Below are positions 8,376 through 16,218 of a DNA stretch of 64,000 bases, piece by piece (positions within the stretch are counted from its first letter, which is position 1; each line of letters opens with the position of its first letter). The position numbers and the translations under genes are program-made. A model generated the notes under the pieces. That model was given only the letters and a program-made list of their open reading frames with translations. It did not search any database and had not been told where the DNA came from. The DNA comes from Olleya aquimaris. Lineage in GTDB: Bacteria > Bacteroidota > Bacteroidia > Flavobacteriales > Flavobacteriaceae. The stretch spans positions 62,001 through 126,000 of the forward strand of contig NZ_QLLO01000006.1 of assembly GCF_003259525.1 (NCBI RefSeq), given 5' to 3'.

Positions 8376-9707
8376 TTATATTAGTTCAAAAAGTTTTTGT
8401 GCTTTTTTATTGTTAAGGTATTTAGAAAACATCACTCTAATTTGAGAATTGTTATTTACATTTTTTATGGACAAACTTGGGTAAGCAGAATACCAAATTT
8501 GAGTTGATAATTCTGTAGATCTACTCCAAGCCAAAAAATGTTCTTCGTCATAAGCTCCACCAGTTAACAAAAATCTAGTTTTAGGAAACACTTTTGTATT
8601 AGAAAAAATCCCTGTAAGTCCCCAACCACTTTGATCTATAAAGTCGCCTAAATACTGTTGCCAACTACCATCAAAATTGCTAAAAAACAGGACGCGTTTA
8701 TTATCATCAAATAATACCCAACGTGCAAAATGTATGGTTGGGATTCCCATTAACTCGCCATCTACAAATTTTATAGGAATTAAAGTTTTTGCAAACAACA
8801 TCATAGCCTTAAAAGTTATTAATCGGACTTTACCAGGTTTCATTTCTACTAATTGCGAAAACTGGTTTTGATAATTAATCTGCTTGTCCTTGACTATGTT
8901 TCCATTAGAATTAATTTGATTTAAATCTTCTCCACTAGTTAAATCTTCATACTCTTCAAGCACCTTTATTTTTCTAGGATCCAGTTGGCTTCTGGTTTTT
9001 GTGAAATATTCGTCTTTACGCTCATAGCCAAACTCGACAATCAATATCCAAATAATAATTACAGGTAATAATAGCAGTAATACTAGCACCAATAAAACAA
9101 ACTTAAACCAATTCATTTTAGGCATTTTATAAGTGTCTTTTAACCATTCAAACCTTGGTCCAGTTTGTTTGACTTCTTTTTTTAATTGTTTATGTATTTG
9201 ATTGGCAGTTAACCCATCCCAATTTTTTGTGTCTAATTGTTGTCTTAAAAACATCCTTAAATCTTGTTCTTGTCTAATTTGCATAAGACTTCTACCAGGA
9301 CTTCCTCTGTAAAAGGCAGATGCTTTAATCATCCATTGTTTTAAATAGTCTGTTCTAGTTTTTAGGTTTCTATTGCCTTCTTTAGGATAATCTATACAAC
9401 AAGAATAAATTTCATCTATTAAAAGATGTTCCATATCGCCACATAAATCTTTTAAATGGTGTTCTATACTACCATCAAAATTAGAGGAAAATACTAGCTT
9501 TGGTGGTAAAGTTGTACCTTCAAAAAACACACTGTTTTTGTCATCAATAATCAACCATCTTAGGTAATGGATGTTATTAGATTTTTCAAATAATTCATGT
9601 TGACCCTTTTCAAGCTTATATTTCATGTCAGAAAGAAGCTTGTATAGCTGCCCTATTTTTTCAGGAATAATTGGTGTGATGAGCGTTAATGGATTTTGCT
9701 GACTCAT
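8376..9707 (-). CDS. Unrecognised membrane protein with internally duplicated domain, partner of DyP and patatin
   Basis: A 443-residue protein with one strong transmembrane segment at about residues 203-225, dividing it into two soluble halves. Both halves carry the same motif: IHYLRWLIIDD ... FSSNFDGSIEHHLKDL at about 46-87 and IHFARWVLFDD ... FFSNFDGSWQQYLGDF at about 325-356. This indicates an internal duplication, or a two-fold arrangement across the membrane segment. The repeated H-x3-RW and SNFDGS residues are candidates for a ligand or heme-access site. I do not recognise a named family. It sits 2 bases from the patatin gene and 5 bases from the DyP gene, so a joint function is likely, perhaps docking both enzymes at the membrane. 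Confidence 0.75.
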   Translation of the reverse strand: MSQQNPLTLITPIIPEKIGQLYKLLSDMKYKLEKGQHELFEKSNNIHYLRWLIIDDKNSVFFEGTTLPPKLVFSSNFDGSIEHHLKDLCGDMEHLLIDEIYSCCIDYPKEGNRNLKTRTDYLKQWMIKASAFYRGSPGRSLMQIRQEQDLRMFLRQQLDTKNWDGLTANQIHKQLKKEVKQTGPRFEWLKDTYKMPKMNWFKFVLLVLVLLLLLPVIIIWILIVEFGYERKDEYFTKTRSQLDPRKIKVLEEYEDLTSGEDLNQINSNGNIVKDKQINYQNQFSQLVEMKPGKVRLITFKAMMLFAKTLIPIKFVDGELMGIPTIHFARWVLFDDNKRVLFFSNFDGSWQQYLGDFIDQSGWGLTGIFSNTKVFPKTRFLLTGGAYDEEHFLAWSRSTELSTQIWYSAYPSLSIKNVNNNSQIRVMFSKYLNNKKAQKLFELI

Positions 9708-9709
9708 TT

Positions 9710-10702
9710 TTACGTTGGTTGTTGGTTGGCTTGTTGTGCTTTTTTAAATTCAAAATATCTAATAGCTCCTGCTCTTCCGGAATTAACAAGATTGGTTTTT
9801 TCTTGATCTGAAAGGTTGAAATTTGTAGCAGAAATTCCTAAATCGTCAATAAAAATGGTACGATCCACTAAATGACTTTCTTCAAATAAATCAACATCTT
9901 GAGAGTTTAAAAGCGTTTCAAACAAATGCTTGATATACAAGAATATCCACATGCCATATTTAAATTCTACTCTGTAAATTAATTTTTTAATTCCGTGTTT
10001 TTTTTCGGTAGCTAAATTGGCATCTTCTAGATTTTCATTACGTTCATAAATCTTCTTAGGCTCTAAAAACAATCCTAAAGATTCTTGATGGTATTCTATT
10101 TGATTATTATGAAATCGTGGTTTATCAAAAAAGGACAATGGGTAATTAAACATAACTCCTCCATCAACATAAATATGATTGTTAGGTATGCCATTAGAAA
10201 ATTGCCACCCTTTAAAAAATAACGGAATGGACATAGAAGCACGAATAGCTTCTGCAACTATACATTTAGGAGTTTTGTAATAGGAAAACTCGCAAATATT
10301 ATGTGTATTAAGGTCTGATGCAAAAACAATAATATCTTTACAACCTGCATTATGAAAATCTTCAAACGTCGCCTCTTTAGTGAGTCCTTTAGATGAAGCT
10401 TCGTAGCATTTATAAATAAATTTTAAAATTTCGTCACCACTATATAGTCCATATTTAGTAAAAATCCGCAGAGGATTCCAACCGCTTTTAAAAGCTTTAA
10501 AATTAAGCTTACGCATTAAATCTTCTATAGTTGTGGGAGATAATTGCAAGGCTATCATTAATGCTACAATAGCACCTGCTGAGGTACCAGAGACACGCTC
10601 TAAACCTTTGTAGATGCCAGCTTTATCTAATTCTTTTAAAGCTCCGACGTAAGCGATACCCTTAACACCTCCACCTTTAAGGGCTAAATTCTTGATATAC
10701 AT
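9710..10702 (-). CDS. Patatin-like phospholipase
   Basis: A 330-residue patatin-fold lipid acyl hydrolase. The oxyanion-hole motif GGGVKG is at residues 10-15, the nucleophile elbow GTSAG puts the catalytic Ser at 41, and the dyad Asp is at 180 in VDGGV. SMSIPLFF at about 156-163 is also typical of patatins. There is no signal peptide or secretion barrel, so it is intracellular, unlike the T5 patatins. It is the first gene of a three-gene operon with the duplicated-domain membrane protein and the DyP peroxidase. By family knowledge it would release free fatty acids from membrane lipids, which would supply possible substrates to the neighbouring heme enzymes; that link is inference. Confidence 0.92.
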   Translation of the reverse strand: MYIKNLALKGGGVKGIAYVGALKELDKAGIYKGLERVSGTSAGAIVALMIALQLSPTTIEDLMRKLNFKAFKSGWNPLRIFTKYGLYSGDEILKFIYKCYEASSKGLTKEATFEDFHNAGCKDIIVFASDLNTHNICEFSYYKTPKCIVAEAIRASMSIPLFFKGWQFSNGIPNNHIYVDGGVMFNYPLSFFDKPRFHNNQIEYHQESLGLFLEPKKIYERNENLEDANLATEKKHGIKKLIYRVEFKYGMWIFLYIKHLFETLLNSQDVDLFEESHLVDRTIFIDDLGISATNFNLSDQEKTNLVNSGRAGAIRYFEFKKAQQANQQPT

Positions 10703-10763
10703 ATAGTTAATTTAACTAAATCTACAAAAATTTAAGGGGAATCAACTCTTTTTTTAATAAAAA

Positions 10764-10811
10764 AAACATGGTAAAACCCCTTTAAATTATAAAAAGGAGC
10801 TTACCATGTTT
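10764..10811 (-). terminator. Intrinsic terminator
   Basis: An 11-bp inverted repeat (AAACATGGTAA at 10764-10774 and TTACCATGTTT at 10801-10811) encloses partly paired purine/pyrimidine arms. Read on the minus strand it is followed by a T-rich run (10756-10766), as expected for a terminator of the minus-strand gene that ends at 10839. It also separates that gene from the patatin operon. Confidence 0.8.
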
Positions 10812-10838
10812 GGTTGTTAGCTATTTTATTTTATTGCT

Positions 10839-11207
10839 TTAAAATATATTGAATAAACTTAAAACACCTATTGCAAGTAATGCTATACCTATAATGGCTT
10901 TAAATGGCATCAACTTGTCTGATATTTTTCTAAGTGTTTCTTCTAAAGCTGGTACTTTTCCAAAGACATGAGTTAGTAATAACAAACCACCAATAATACT
11001 AACTATATTAAATAATAGTCCATCCCAAAACTCTAAAATAGCTAGTACAATTAAGGCACATCCTATTACTGTTTGAAAAGGCGCCAAAACACCTGCTATT
11101 TTATTAAAAAAATTGCTTTCTCCATCCCATTTGTCCAATGTTGCTAATCCAAGTAAAACACCTCCAGAAATATTGGCAATGTCTAAAAGTAATTCTGTTA
11201 CATCCAT
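10839..11207 (-). CDS. Small membrane protein with internally duplicated halves, unknown function
   Basis: A 122-residue, highly hydrophobic protein with about four membrane segments. It looks like two similar halves: ISGGVLLGLATLDKW ... LAPFQTVIGCALIVLAILEFW and IIGGLLLLTHVFGKV ... LMPFKAIIGIALLAIGVLSLF, each made of two helices joined by a short polar linker containing a conserved Pro-Phe. Such a duplication resembles small bacterial membrane proteins of unknown role; I do not recognise the family. It is monocistronic, ends at the terminator at about 10764-10811, and is divergent from the palindrome-controlled membrane protein/CreD locus. Confidence 0.65.
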   Translation of the reverse strand: MDVTELLLDIANISGGVLLGLATLDKWDGESNFFNKIAGVLAPFQTVIGCALIVLAILEFWDGLLFNIVSIIGGLLLLTHVFGKVPALEETLRKISDKLMPFKAIIGIALLAIGVLSLFNIF

Positions 11208-11330
11208 AAAATTATATTTTTAGTTAATTAGTTGATTTTAAAATTAGTAAAAAAAACATTACCAATTATACATTGATACTGAAATGAATATTAAGTAACT
11301 TTTAACTTGTGTAGTTAAAATAAATTAATT

Positions 11331-11349
11331 TACTTTGTTTTTCAAAGTA
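11331..11349. promoter_or_regulatory. Palindromic operator candidate, site 1
   Basis: A perfect 7-bp inverted repeat with a 5-base spacer, TACTTTG-N5-CAAAGTA, ends 7 bases before the ATG of the first gene of the operon. Nearly the same sequence, including flanking bases (TTTACTTTG ... GTACTTTA), recurs at 12575-12593 upstream of creD. Only these two copies were noticed, and a winged-helix regulator gene lies between them, so it is a good candidate for that regulator's binding site. The left arm also resembles a TAnnTTTG -7 promoter element, so binding would overlap the promoter. Confidence 0.72.
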
Positions 11350-11356
11350 CTTTATT

Positions 11357-11968
11357 ATGAGCAATGAGGATTATTTAAAAGACATTAGCGAGATTAAAAA
11401 CTTAATGAATAAGTCGTCTCGTTTTATTTCACTTAGTGGTTTATCTGGTATTTTAGCAGGTGTTTATGCCTTAATTGGTGCAGCTATCACCTATTATTTA
11501 GTCACAACCTATAGCTCTGGCACATTACTTTTGGATGGTTGGATATTTAGAACGGTTGTATTTATTTTATTTATGGTAGCATTTTTAAGTATAGTTACTG
11601 GAGTATTTTTAACCACTAAAAAAGCTAAAAAAAATGGTGAAAAAATTTGGGATAACTCCTCTAAACGTTTACTTATTAATTTCTTAATTCCTTTAGTTGC
11701 TGGTGGTTTATATACCATTATAATTTTAAGTCAAGGAAAATATGGACAAACCGGAGGATTAATGTTAATATTTTATGGATTAGCTTTAGTAAATGCTTCT
11801 AAATATAGTATTGGAGACATTAAGTACTTGGGTTACACCGAAATTATTTTAGGCTTGATAGCTGCTTTGTTTCCGGGATACGGATTCTGGCTTTGGGTAT
11901 TGGGATTTGGTGTGATGCATATTATATACGGAACGATTATGCACTTTAAGTATGATAAAATCAAATAA
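11357..11968 (+). CDS. Multi-pass membrane protein, first gene of palindrome-controlled operon
   Basis: A 203-residue protein with a charged 30-residue N-terminus (SNEDYLKDISEIKNLM) followed by about five or six membrane helices. I do not recognise a named family; this type of protein is commonly found with a small winged-helix regulator in Flavobacteriia. It starts 7 bases after the palindrome at 11331-11349. The next gene starts 2 bases after its stop and the regulator gene follows closely, so these three genes form an operon that probably includes creD after a second regulated promoter. Likely role: envelope-related, by association only. Confidence 0.75.
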   Translation: MSNEDYLKDISEIKNLMNKSSRFISLSGLSGILAGVYALIGAAITYYLVTTYSSGTLLLDGWIFRTVVFILFMVAFLSIVTGVFLTTKKAKKNGEKIWDNSSKRLLINFLIPLVAGGLYTIIILSQGKYGQTGGLMLIFYGLALVNASKYSIGDIKYLGYTEIILGLIAALFPGYGFWLWVLGFGVMHIIYGTIMHFKYDKIK

Positions 11969-11970
11969 AG

Positions 11971-12255
11971 ATGTCTAAAAAAACAATACTATACCTTATC
12001 ATTACAGTCATTGCTGTTTTAAGCATACCTTTAATAGCTATGCAATTTACCAATGACGTTAATTGGTCTGTCTTTGATTTTGTAATAGCTGGAATTTTAT
12101 TATTTAGCTTAGGTTTAATCACCACTTACTTAGTTAAAACAATAAAAAATCCTAAAATTAAAATTGGAATAATTGTAGTATTAATAATTTTATTCCTATT
12201 AATTTGGGCAGAATTAGCAGTAGGAATTTTTAATTCGCCTTTTGCTGGAAGTTAA
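11971..12255 (+). CDS. Small three-helix membrane protein, unknown function
   Basis: A 94-residue protein made of three predicted membrane helices (about residues 5-24, 35-56 and 65-88), with the start MSKKTILYLIITVIAVLSI and short polar loops. It is not a lipoprotein and has no recognised domain. It lies 2 bases after the preceding membrane gene and 6 bases before the winged-helix regulator, so it is translated from the same transcript. The family is unknown to me. Confidence 0.75.
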   Translation: MSKKTILYLIITVIAVLSIPLIAMQFTNDVNWSVFDFVIAGILLFSLGLITTYLVKTIKNPKIKIGIIVVLIILFLLIWAELAVGIFNSPFAGS

Positions 12256-12261
12256 CTTTAA

Positions 12262-12555
12262 ATGAGCATTATAAATAACATAAATAAAGTATTTGATCAC
12301 AGGATTAGATTAGGCATCATGTCTGTTTTAATGGTCAATGAATATGCCGATTTTAAAACTTTAAAAGAACTGCTAGGTGCTACAGATGGTAATTTAGCCA
12401 GTCACACCAAAGCATTAGAAAAAGCAGAATACATTAAAATTGAAAAGCAATTTATAGAGCGCAAACCCAATACACGTTATAGTACAACCAAATTAGGTCA
12501 AGCCGAATTTAAAAAACACATCAACGCACTTGAAAAATTAATTAACAAACAATAA
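12262..12555 (+). CDS. Winged helix-turn-helix transcriptional regulator (HTH_34 type)
   Basis: A 97-residue single-domain DNA-binding protein. The pattern fits the small HTH_34 winged-helix family: NKVFDHRIRLGIMSVL, the recognition region LKELLGATDGNLASHTKALEKAEYI, a wing rich in basic residues ending PNTRYSTTKLGQAEF, and a C-terminal dimerisation helix. No sensor domain is present, so its signal is unknown; related proteins often act by partner or phosphorylation-independent dosage. It lies inside the operon flanked by two copies of a 19-bp palindrome (11331-11349 and 12575-12593), which are its most probable operators, implying autoregulation and control of creD. Confidence 0.88.
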   Translation: MSIINNINKVFDHRIRLGIMSVLMVNEYADFKTLKELLGATDGNLASHTKALEKAEYIKIEKQFIERKPNTRYSTTKLGQAEFKKHINALEKLINKQ

Positions 12556-12574
12556 CACCTTTTTTTTAATCATT

Positions 12575-12593
12575 TACTTTGTATTTCAAAGTA
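12575..12593. promoter_or_regulatory. Palindromic operator candidate, site 2 (upstream of creD)
   Basis: TACTTTG-N5-CAAAGTA, the same perfect inverted repeat and spacer length as site 1 at 11331, with matching flanks (TTTACTTTG and GTACTTTA). It ends 18 bases before the creD ATG. The duplication of an otherwise unexplained palindrome on either side of the regulator gene argues for a specific protein-binding site rather than chance. Confidence 0.72.
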
Positions 12594-12611
12594 CTTTAAT
12601 ATTTAACTACA

Positions 12612-14015
12612 ATGGAAAACACATCTTCTCAGCACCACATTAATCAACCTCAGCAAAACAACAACAAATTTGGACATTGGCTAAAAACATCAATAACCGC
12701 AAGGTTAATGATGGTTGGATTATTAACCTTAATCTTATTAATTCCGTTATTTTTTATTCAGACTTTAATTGATGAACGTTCTAGACGACAAGAAGATGTT
12801 GTACAAGAAATTAATGAAAAATGGGGAAATGAAGTCCTATTGTATGGTCCTGTTTTAAAAATTCCGTACAAAACTTTTTCAGAAAAAATAGTCACTAATC
12901 AAGAGACCAAAAAAAGCTACACAGAAACTAAGGAGACTATAAATTACGCTTACTTCTTTCCTTCTAACTTAGACATAGCCTCTACAGTCAATCCCGAAGA
13001 AAAAGTACGTGGCATCTTTAAAACTGCGGTTTATGATAGTCAGATAAAATTAAATGGTCAATTTAGCACTCCGGATTTTTCAATAGGAGAAATTAACCCA
13101 GAACACATCCTTTGGAATAAAGCTAAACTTATGGTTAGCACGTCAAACTTAAAAGGGGTTACTACTGCAAAACTTCAGTTAAATAAAACCGATTATGAGT
13201 TTACTTCAACCTATAACGGAAAATCAAACAACTACTATAATCAAATAGTTATGCATACCTTAGAAACTAAGGTTTTAAAGGATTTGACAGAACATTCTTT
13301 TAACAAAAACATCCCCTTTACTTTAGATTTTAAAATAAAAGGAAGTCAACAAATTAGATTTATTCCAATAGGCAAACAAACTACCGCTTCTATGACCTCT
13401 AATTGGAAAGACGCAAGCTTTTTTGGGGAGTTTCTACCTTATAACGAGGATAAATTTACTGAAACAGGTTTTGATGCTAAATGGAATATTCTAGATTTAA
13501 ATCGTCCGTTTTCTCAGCAACATTTTGGTGCTTTACCAAAGTTAGACGAGTTTGCTTTTGGTGTTAATTTTATGATTCCTGTTGATGAATACACAAAAAG
13601 TGAACGTTCTGCAAAATATGGTTTTCTAGTTATTGGATTAACCTTTTTGTTGTTCTTTTTAATACAAACACTAAGTAAGATTAATATTCATCCTTTTCAA
13701 TATTTAATGATAGGTTTAGCACTAACCATGTTTTACACTTTATTAGTGTCTATTAGTGAGCATAGCAATTTTTTAAAGGCTTATTTAATTGCTGGTGTTT
13801 CTGTAATTAGCTTAATTACACTTTACTCCAAATCTATATTAAGCACCTGGAAATTTCCATTATTTATTGGTTTGTCTTTAACAGCTTTATACACTTTTAT
13901 CTATGTGATTATTCAGTTAGAAAACTATGCTTTAATCGTGGGAAGTATTGGTTTATTTATCATTCTAGCACTAGTTATGTATGTGTCTAGAAAAATAGAT
14001 TGGAACAATAATTAA
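12612..14015 (+). CDS. creD: Cell envelope integrity protein CreD
   Basis: A 467-residue inner membrane protein of the CreD family. It has one N-terminal membrane helix (about residues 31-48, LMMVGLLTLILLIPLFFIQ), a long extracytoplasmic region (about 50-335) with the family markers LIDERSRRQ, GPVLKIPY, GVNFMIPVDEYTKSERSAKYG, then about five or six helices from 340 to 460. In Enterobacteria creD is controlled by the CreBC two-component system and affects envelope sensitivity to colicins and beta-lactams; no CreBC is present here. Instead the gene follows a winged-helix regulator and has that locus's palindrome in its leader, so regulation here is probably by that protein. Confidence 0.9.
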   Translation: MENTSSQHHINQPQQNNNKFGHWLKTSITARLMMVGLLTLILLIPLFFIQTLIDERSRRQEDVVQEINEKWGNEVLLYGPVLKIPYKTFSEKIVTNQETKKSYTETKETINYAYFFPSNLDIASTVNPEEKVRGIFKTAVYDSQIKLNGQFSTPDFSIGEINPEHILWNKAKLMVSTSNLKGVTTAKLQLNKTDYEFTSTYNGKSNNYYNQIVMHTLETKVLKDLTEHSFNKNIPFTLDFKIKGSQQIRFIPIGKQTTASMTSNWKDASFFGEFLPYNEDKFTETGFDAKWNILDLNRPFSQQHFGALPKLDEFAFGVNFMIPVDEYTKSERSAKYGFLVIGLTFLLFFLIQTLSKINIHPFQYLMIGLALTMFYTLLVSISEHSNFLKAYLIAGVSVISLITLYSKSILSTWKFPLFIGLSLTALYTFIYVIIQLENYALIVGSIGLFIILALVMYVSRKIDWNNN

Positions 14016-14040
14016 ATTAAAAGTATAACACATAAAAAAA

Positions 14041-14066
14041 AGGAAAGCTATTTAGCTTTCCTTTTT
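14041..14066. terminator. Bidirectional intrinsic terminator between creD and the lipoprotein gene
   Basis: A perfect 10-bp stem with a 2-base loop (AGGAAAGCTA at 14041-14050 and TAGCTTTCCT at 14053-14062), preceded by an A run and followed by a T run. The symmetric A/T tails let it end transcription of both the plus-strand creD gene and the convergent minus-strand lipoprotein gene. Confidence 0.9.
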
Positions 14067-14081
14067 GGTTTAAAGATAAAT

Positions 14082-16157
14082 TTAAAAATCTAGTGGATCA
14101 TTAGGATCTGTACCATTTAAGGATTCTGTACAATCGTCTACACCATCACCATCGCTATCTGGATTATTAGGATCTGTAATGTTTCCGTTAGGATTACAAT
14201 TACTAATTCCGCTATAAACACCTGTTAACTCTTCACAATCTGTTAAACCATCGTTATCTGAGTCAATATAGGCTTCATATAAATATACATCTGCAACATC
14301 AGATTGATTAGATATTGTATTAGTTGCTTTTACAAAAATTGTTTGTGTAGTACCATCATCAATAAATGGATTACTAAGCGGGTTTACGTCTGCCCAAGCA
14401 TCTGCTTCTGTAAGATAAAATGAATAAGTGTTATTGATTAATTGAGAATATGCATTAGCTATTATTACATCAAAATCATACTCAATGTTAGGTGAACATC
14501 CAGTCCCTGAGACCTCACTACCATAAATTAACACGTCCAACGGATCTAAATAATCTGGTATTTGGTCACCATCGCTATCCTCATTCATTGGGTTACCATC
14601 ATTATCATAATCTTCGTCAATGGTGTTAACACCATCACCATCATCATCTGTATCTAAATAATCTGGTGTACCATCTTGGTCTGTATCGTCGTCGTCTAAA
14701 TTGTTGTTTCCGTTTAAATCTTCGTTAAAATCTAAAACACCATCTGCATCGCTATCTACTAAATCTACACAAGACATTTGCGTACCTAAATCTGTGGTAG
14801 GCATGGTAAAGTTTCCAGAAACTGCATCTGTACTTTGACCATTAGCTAAATCAAAAAACTGTGCAGAAAAATTGGTATCTGTATCACAATAATCAATTAC
14901 TATATCTAATTGCCCATCTGTTATGGGTACAATACTAGTTGCATTATTATAAAACAACTGTATATAGCCATTTGTAGCAGGATTACCAGAACAATCATTA
15001 AATACTCCTGTGAGGTTTGTAGTTTCTGCATTAGAGTTTGAAACTGTAATTGTAATATTAGCATCTGTAGAAAATGGTCCGATGGTTTCAATAAAATCGT
15101 TATTTACACATCCATAATCAGGAACTGTTAACGTTAACGTTTCATTTAAAGGGACTAAACCACAATCTTGACCATTTTGATTTGTGTAGCCTCCAGACGA
15201 AGAGCTCCATCCAATAGCATCTCGTTGTAATTGAATGTATGTATTGGGTAATGGGTTACCGTTTTCATCAACCAAAGTCACACAAAACTGAACGGTTGCA
15301 AAAGGCGCATCACAATTCCAAAAACTAAAGTGAGTAACTTCTCCAACATATTTATTACCATCTAAAGTAGCAAAACCTTCTTCTACCCAATAACCATATT
15401 GCTCATCAAAATACCATAAAGGAATGGTTGCTGGTGGATTAGTTGCGTTGGTTGGTACTGGAATAGAAATTTCTGCAACGGTACCTTCAGCTATATTTAA
15501 ATTCTCACCATTTTGACCGATAAGCTCCACTGCAATCATACCATAGGTTTCCAATACACGTAAATCACCATCACTATTTTCTGCAATAAGTGCTCCTGGC
15601 ATTTGTAAATCCATAGTCTCATTATCTGGATTAAGATGTTTTAAAACCACATCTACATTACCTTGATACGGAAAACCATTTTCGGTCTGATACTCTCCAG
15701 CAAAATTTACTGATGTTCCGTTTGGTAATCCCACAGAAATAGCTTGTCCAGAAGTAATAGTAGTCAGCACGTCTAAATCTAGTAACATGATTTTAACCTG
15801 ATTAACACCATCTGTTGGTACTAAAGCTCTAGAGCCATCTATAAAACCCGTTTTGCTGGCTTTGATGTAAGCAAACTTTTCATAAACTTGAGCGTTTTCT
15901 ATAGAAAACACACCATTAAAATCTGTTATAGCCACAGATGTACCTATGGTTATTGTTACACCAGAGATTGGGTTACCATCTTCATTAACAACAGTTCCTA
16001 TAAAACGTGCTGTTGAAGTATTTCCAAAATTGTCTAAAAACGGATTACCAGATTCTCCATCAATTTGTTGTTGATTTAATGGGATGTTATTGTCTTTTTC
16101 GCAAGAAAAAATAAATAAAAAGGTAATGAATGGAATTAGGTATTTAATGTTTTTCAT
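14082..16157 (-). CDS. Surface lipoprotein with carboxypeptidase-regulatory-like domain and thrombospondin type 3 repeats
   Basis: A 691-residue exported lipoprotein: signal MKNIKYLIPFITFLFIFSC with the lipidated Cys at 19. Residues about 50-110 form a carboxypeptidase regulatory-like beta-sandwich (FIGTVVNEDGNPISGVTI), followed by a large region (about 130-440) rich in Thr/Asn/Gly with several beta-sandwich segments. From about 465 to 545 and again near 635-690 there are acidic Ca-binding thrombospondin type 3 repeats (DSDADGVLD, DTDQDGTPDYLDTDDDGDG, DSDGDQIPDYLD, DSDNDGLTDCEE, DSDGDGVDDC). Such proteins are typical of the flavobacterial cell surface, with roles in adhesion or polymer binding; the target is unknown. 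No T9SS tail is visible, so surface export would be as a lipoprotein. Confidence 0.85.
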   Translation of the reverse strand: MKNIKYLIPFITFLFIFSCEKDNNIPLNQQQIDGESGNPFLDNFGNTSTARFIGTVVNEDGNPISGVTITIGTSVAITDFNGVFSIENAQVYEKFAYIKASKTGFIDGSRALVPTDGVNQVKIMLLDLDVLTTITSGQAISVGLPNGTSVNFAGEYQTENGFPYQGNVDVVLKHLNPDNETMDLQMPGALIAENSDGDLRVLETYGMIAVELIGQNGENLNIAEGTVAEISIPVPTNATNPPATIPLWYFDEQYGYWVEEGFATLDGNKYVGEVTHFSFWNCDAPFATVQFCVTLVDENGNPLPNTYIQLQRDAIGWSSSSGGYTNQNGQDCGLVPLNETLTLTVPDYGCVNNDFIETIGPFSTDANITITVSNSNAETTNLTGVFNDCSGNPATNGYIQLFYNNATSIVPITDGQLDIVIDYCDTDTNFSAQFFDLANGQSTDAVSGNFTMPTTDLGTQMSCVDLVDSDADGVLDFNEDLNGNNNLDDDDTDQDGTPDYLDTDDDGDGVNTIDEDYDNDGNPMNEDSDGDQIPDYLDPLDVLIYGSEVSGTGCSPNIEYDFDVIIANAYSQLINNTYSFYLTEADAWADVNPLSNPFIDDGTTQTIFVKATNTISNQSDVADVYLYEAYIDSDNDGLTDCEELTGVYSGISNCNPNGNITDPNNPDSDGDGVDDCTESLNGTDPNDPLDF

Positions 16158-16218
16158 TTTTCGAATGGTATTATTTTATAAATATAACAGGTCAAATAGC
16201 AAAACACCTAGTTATTAA

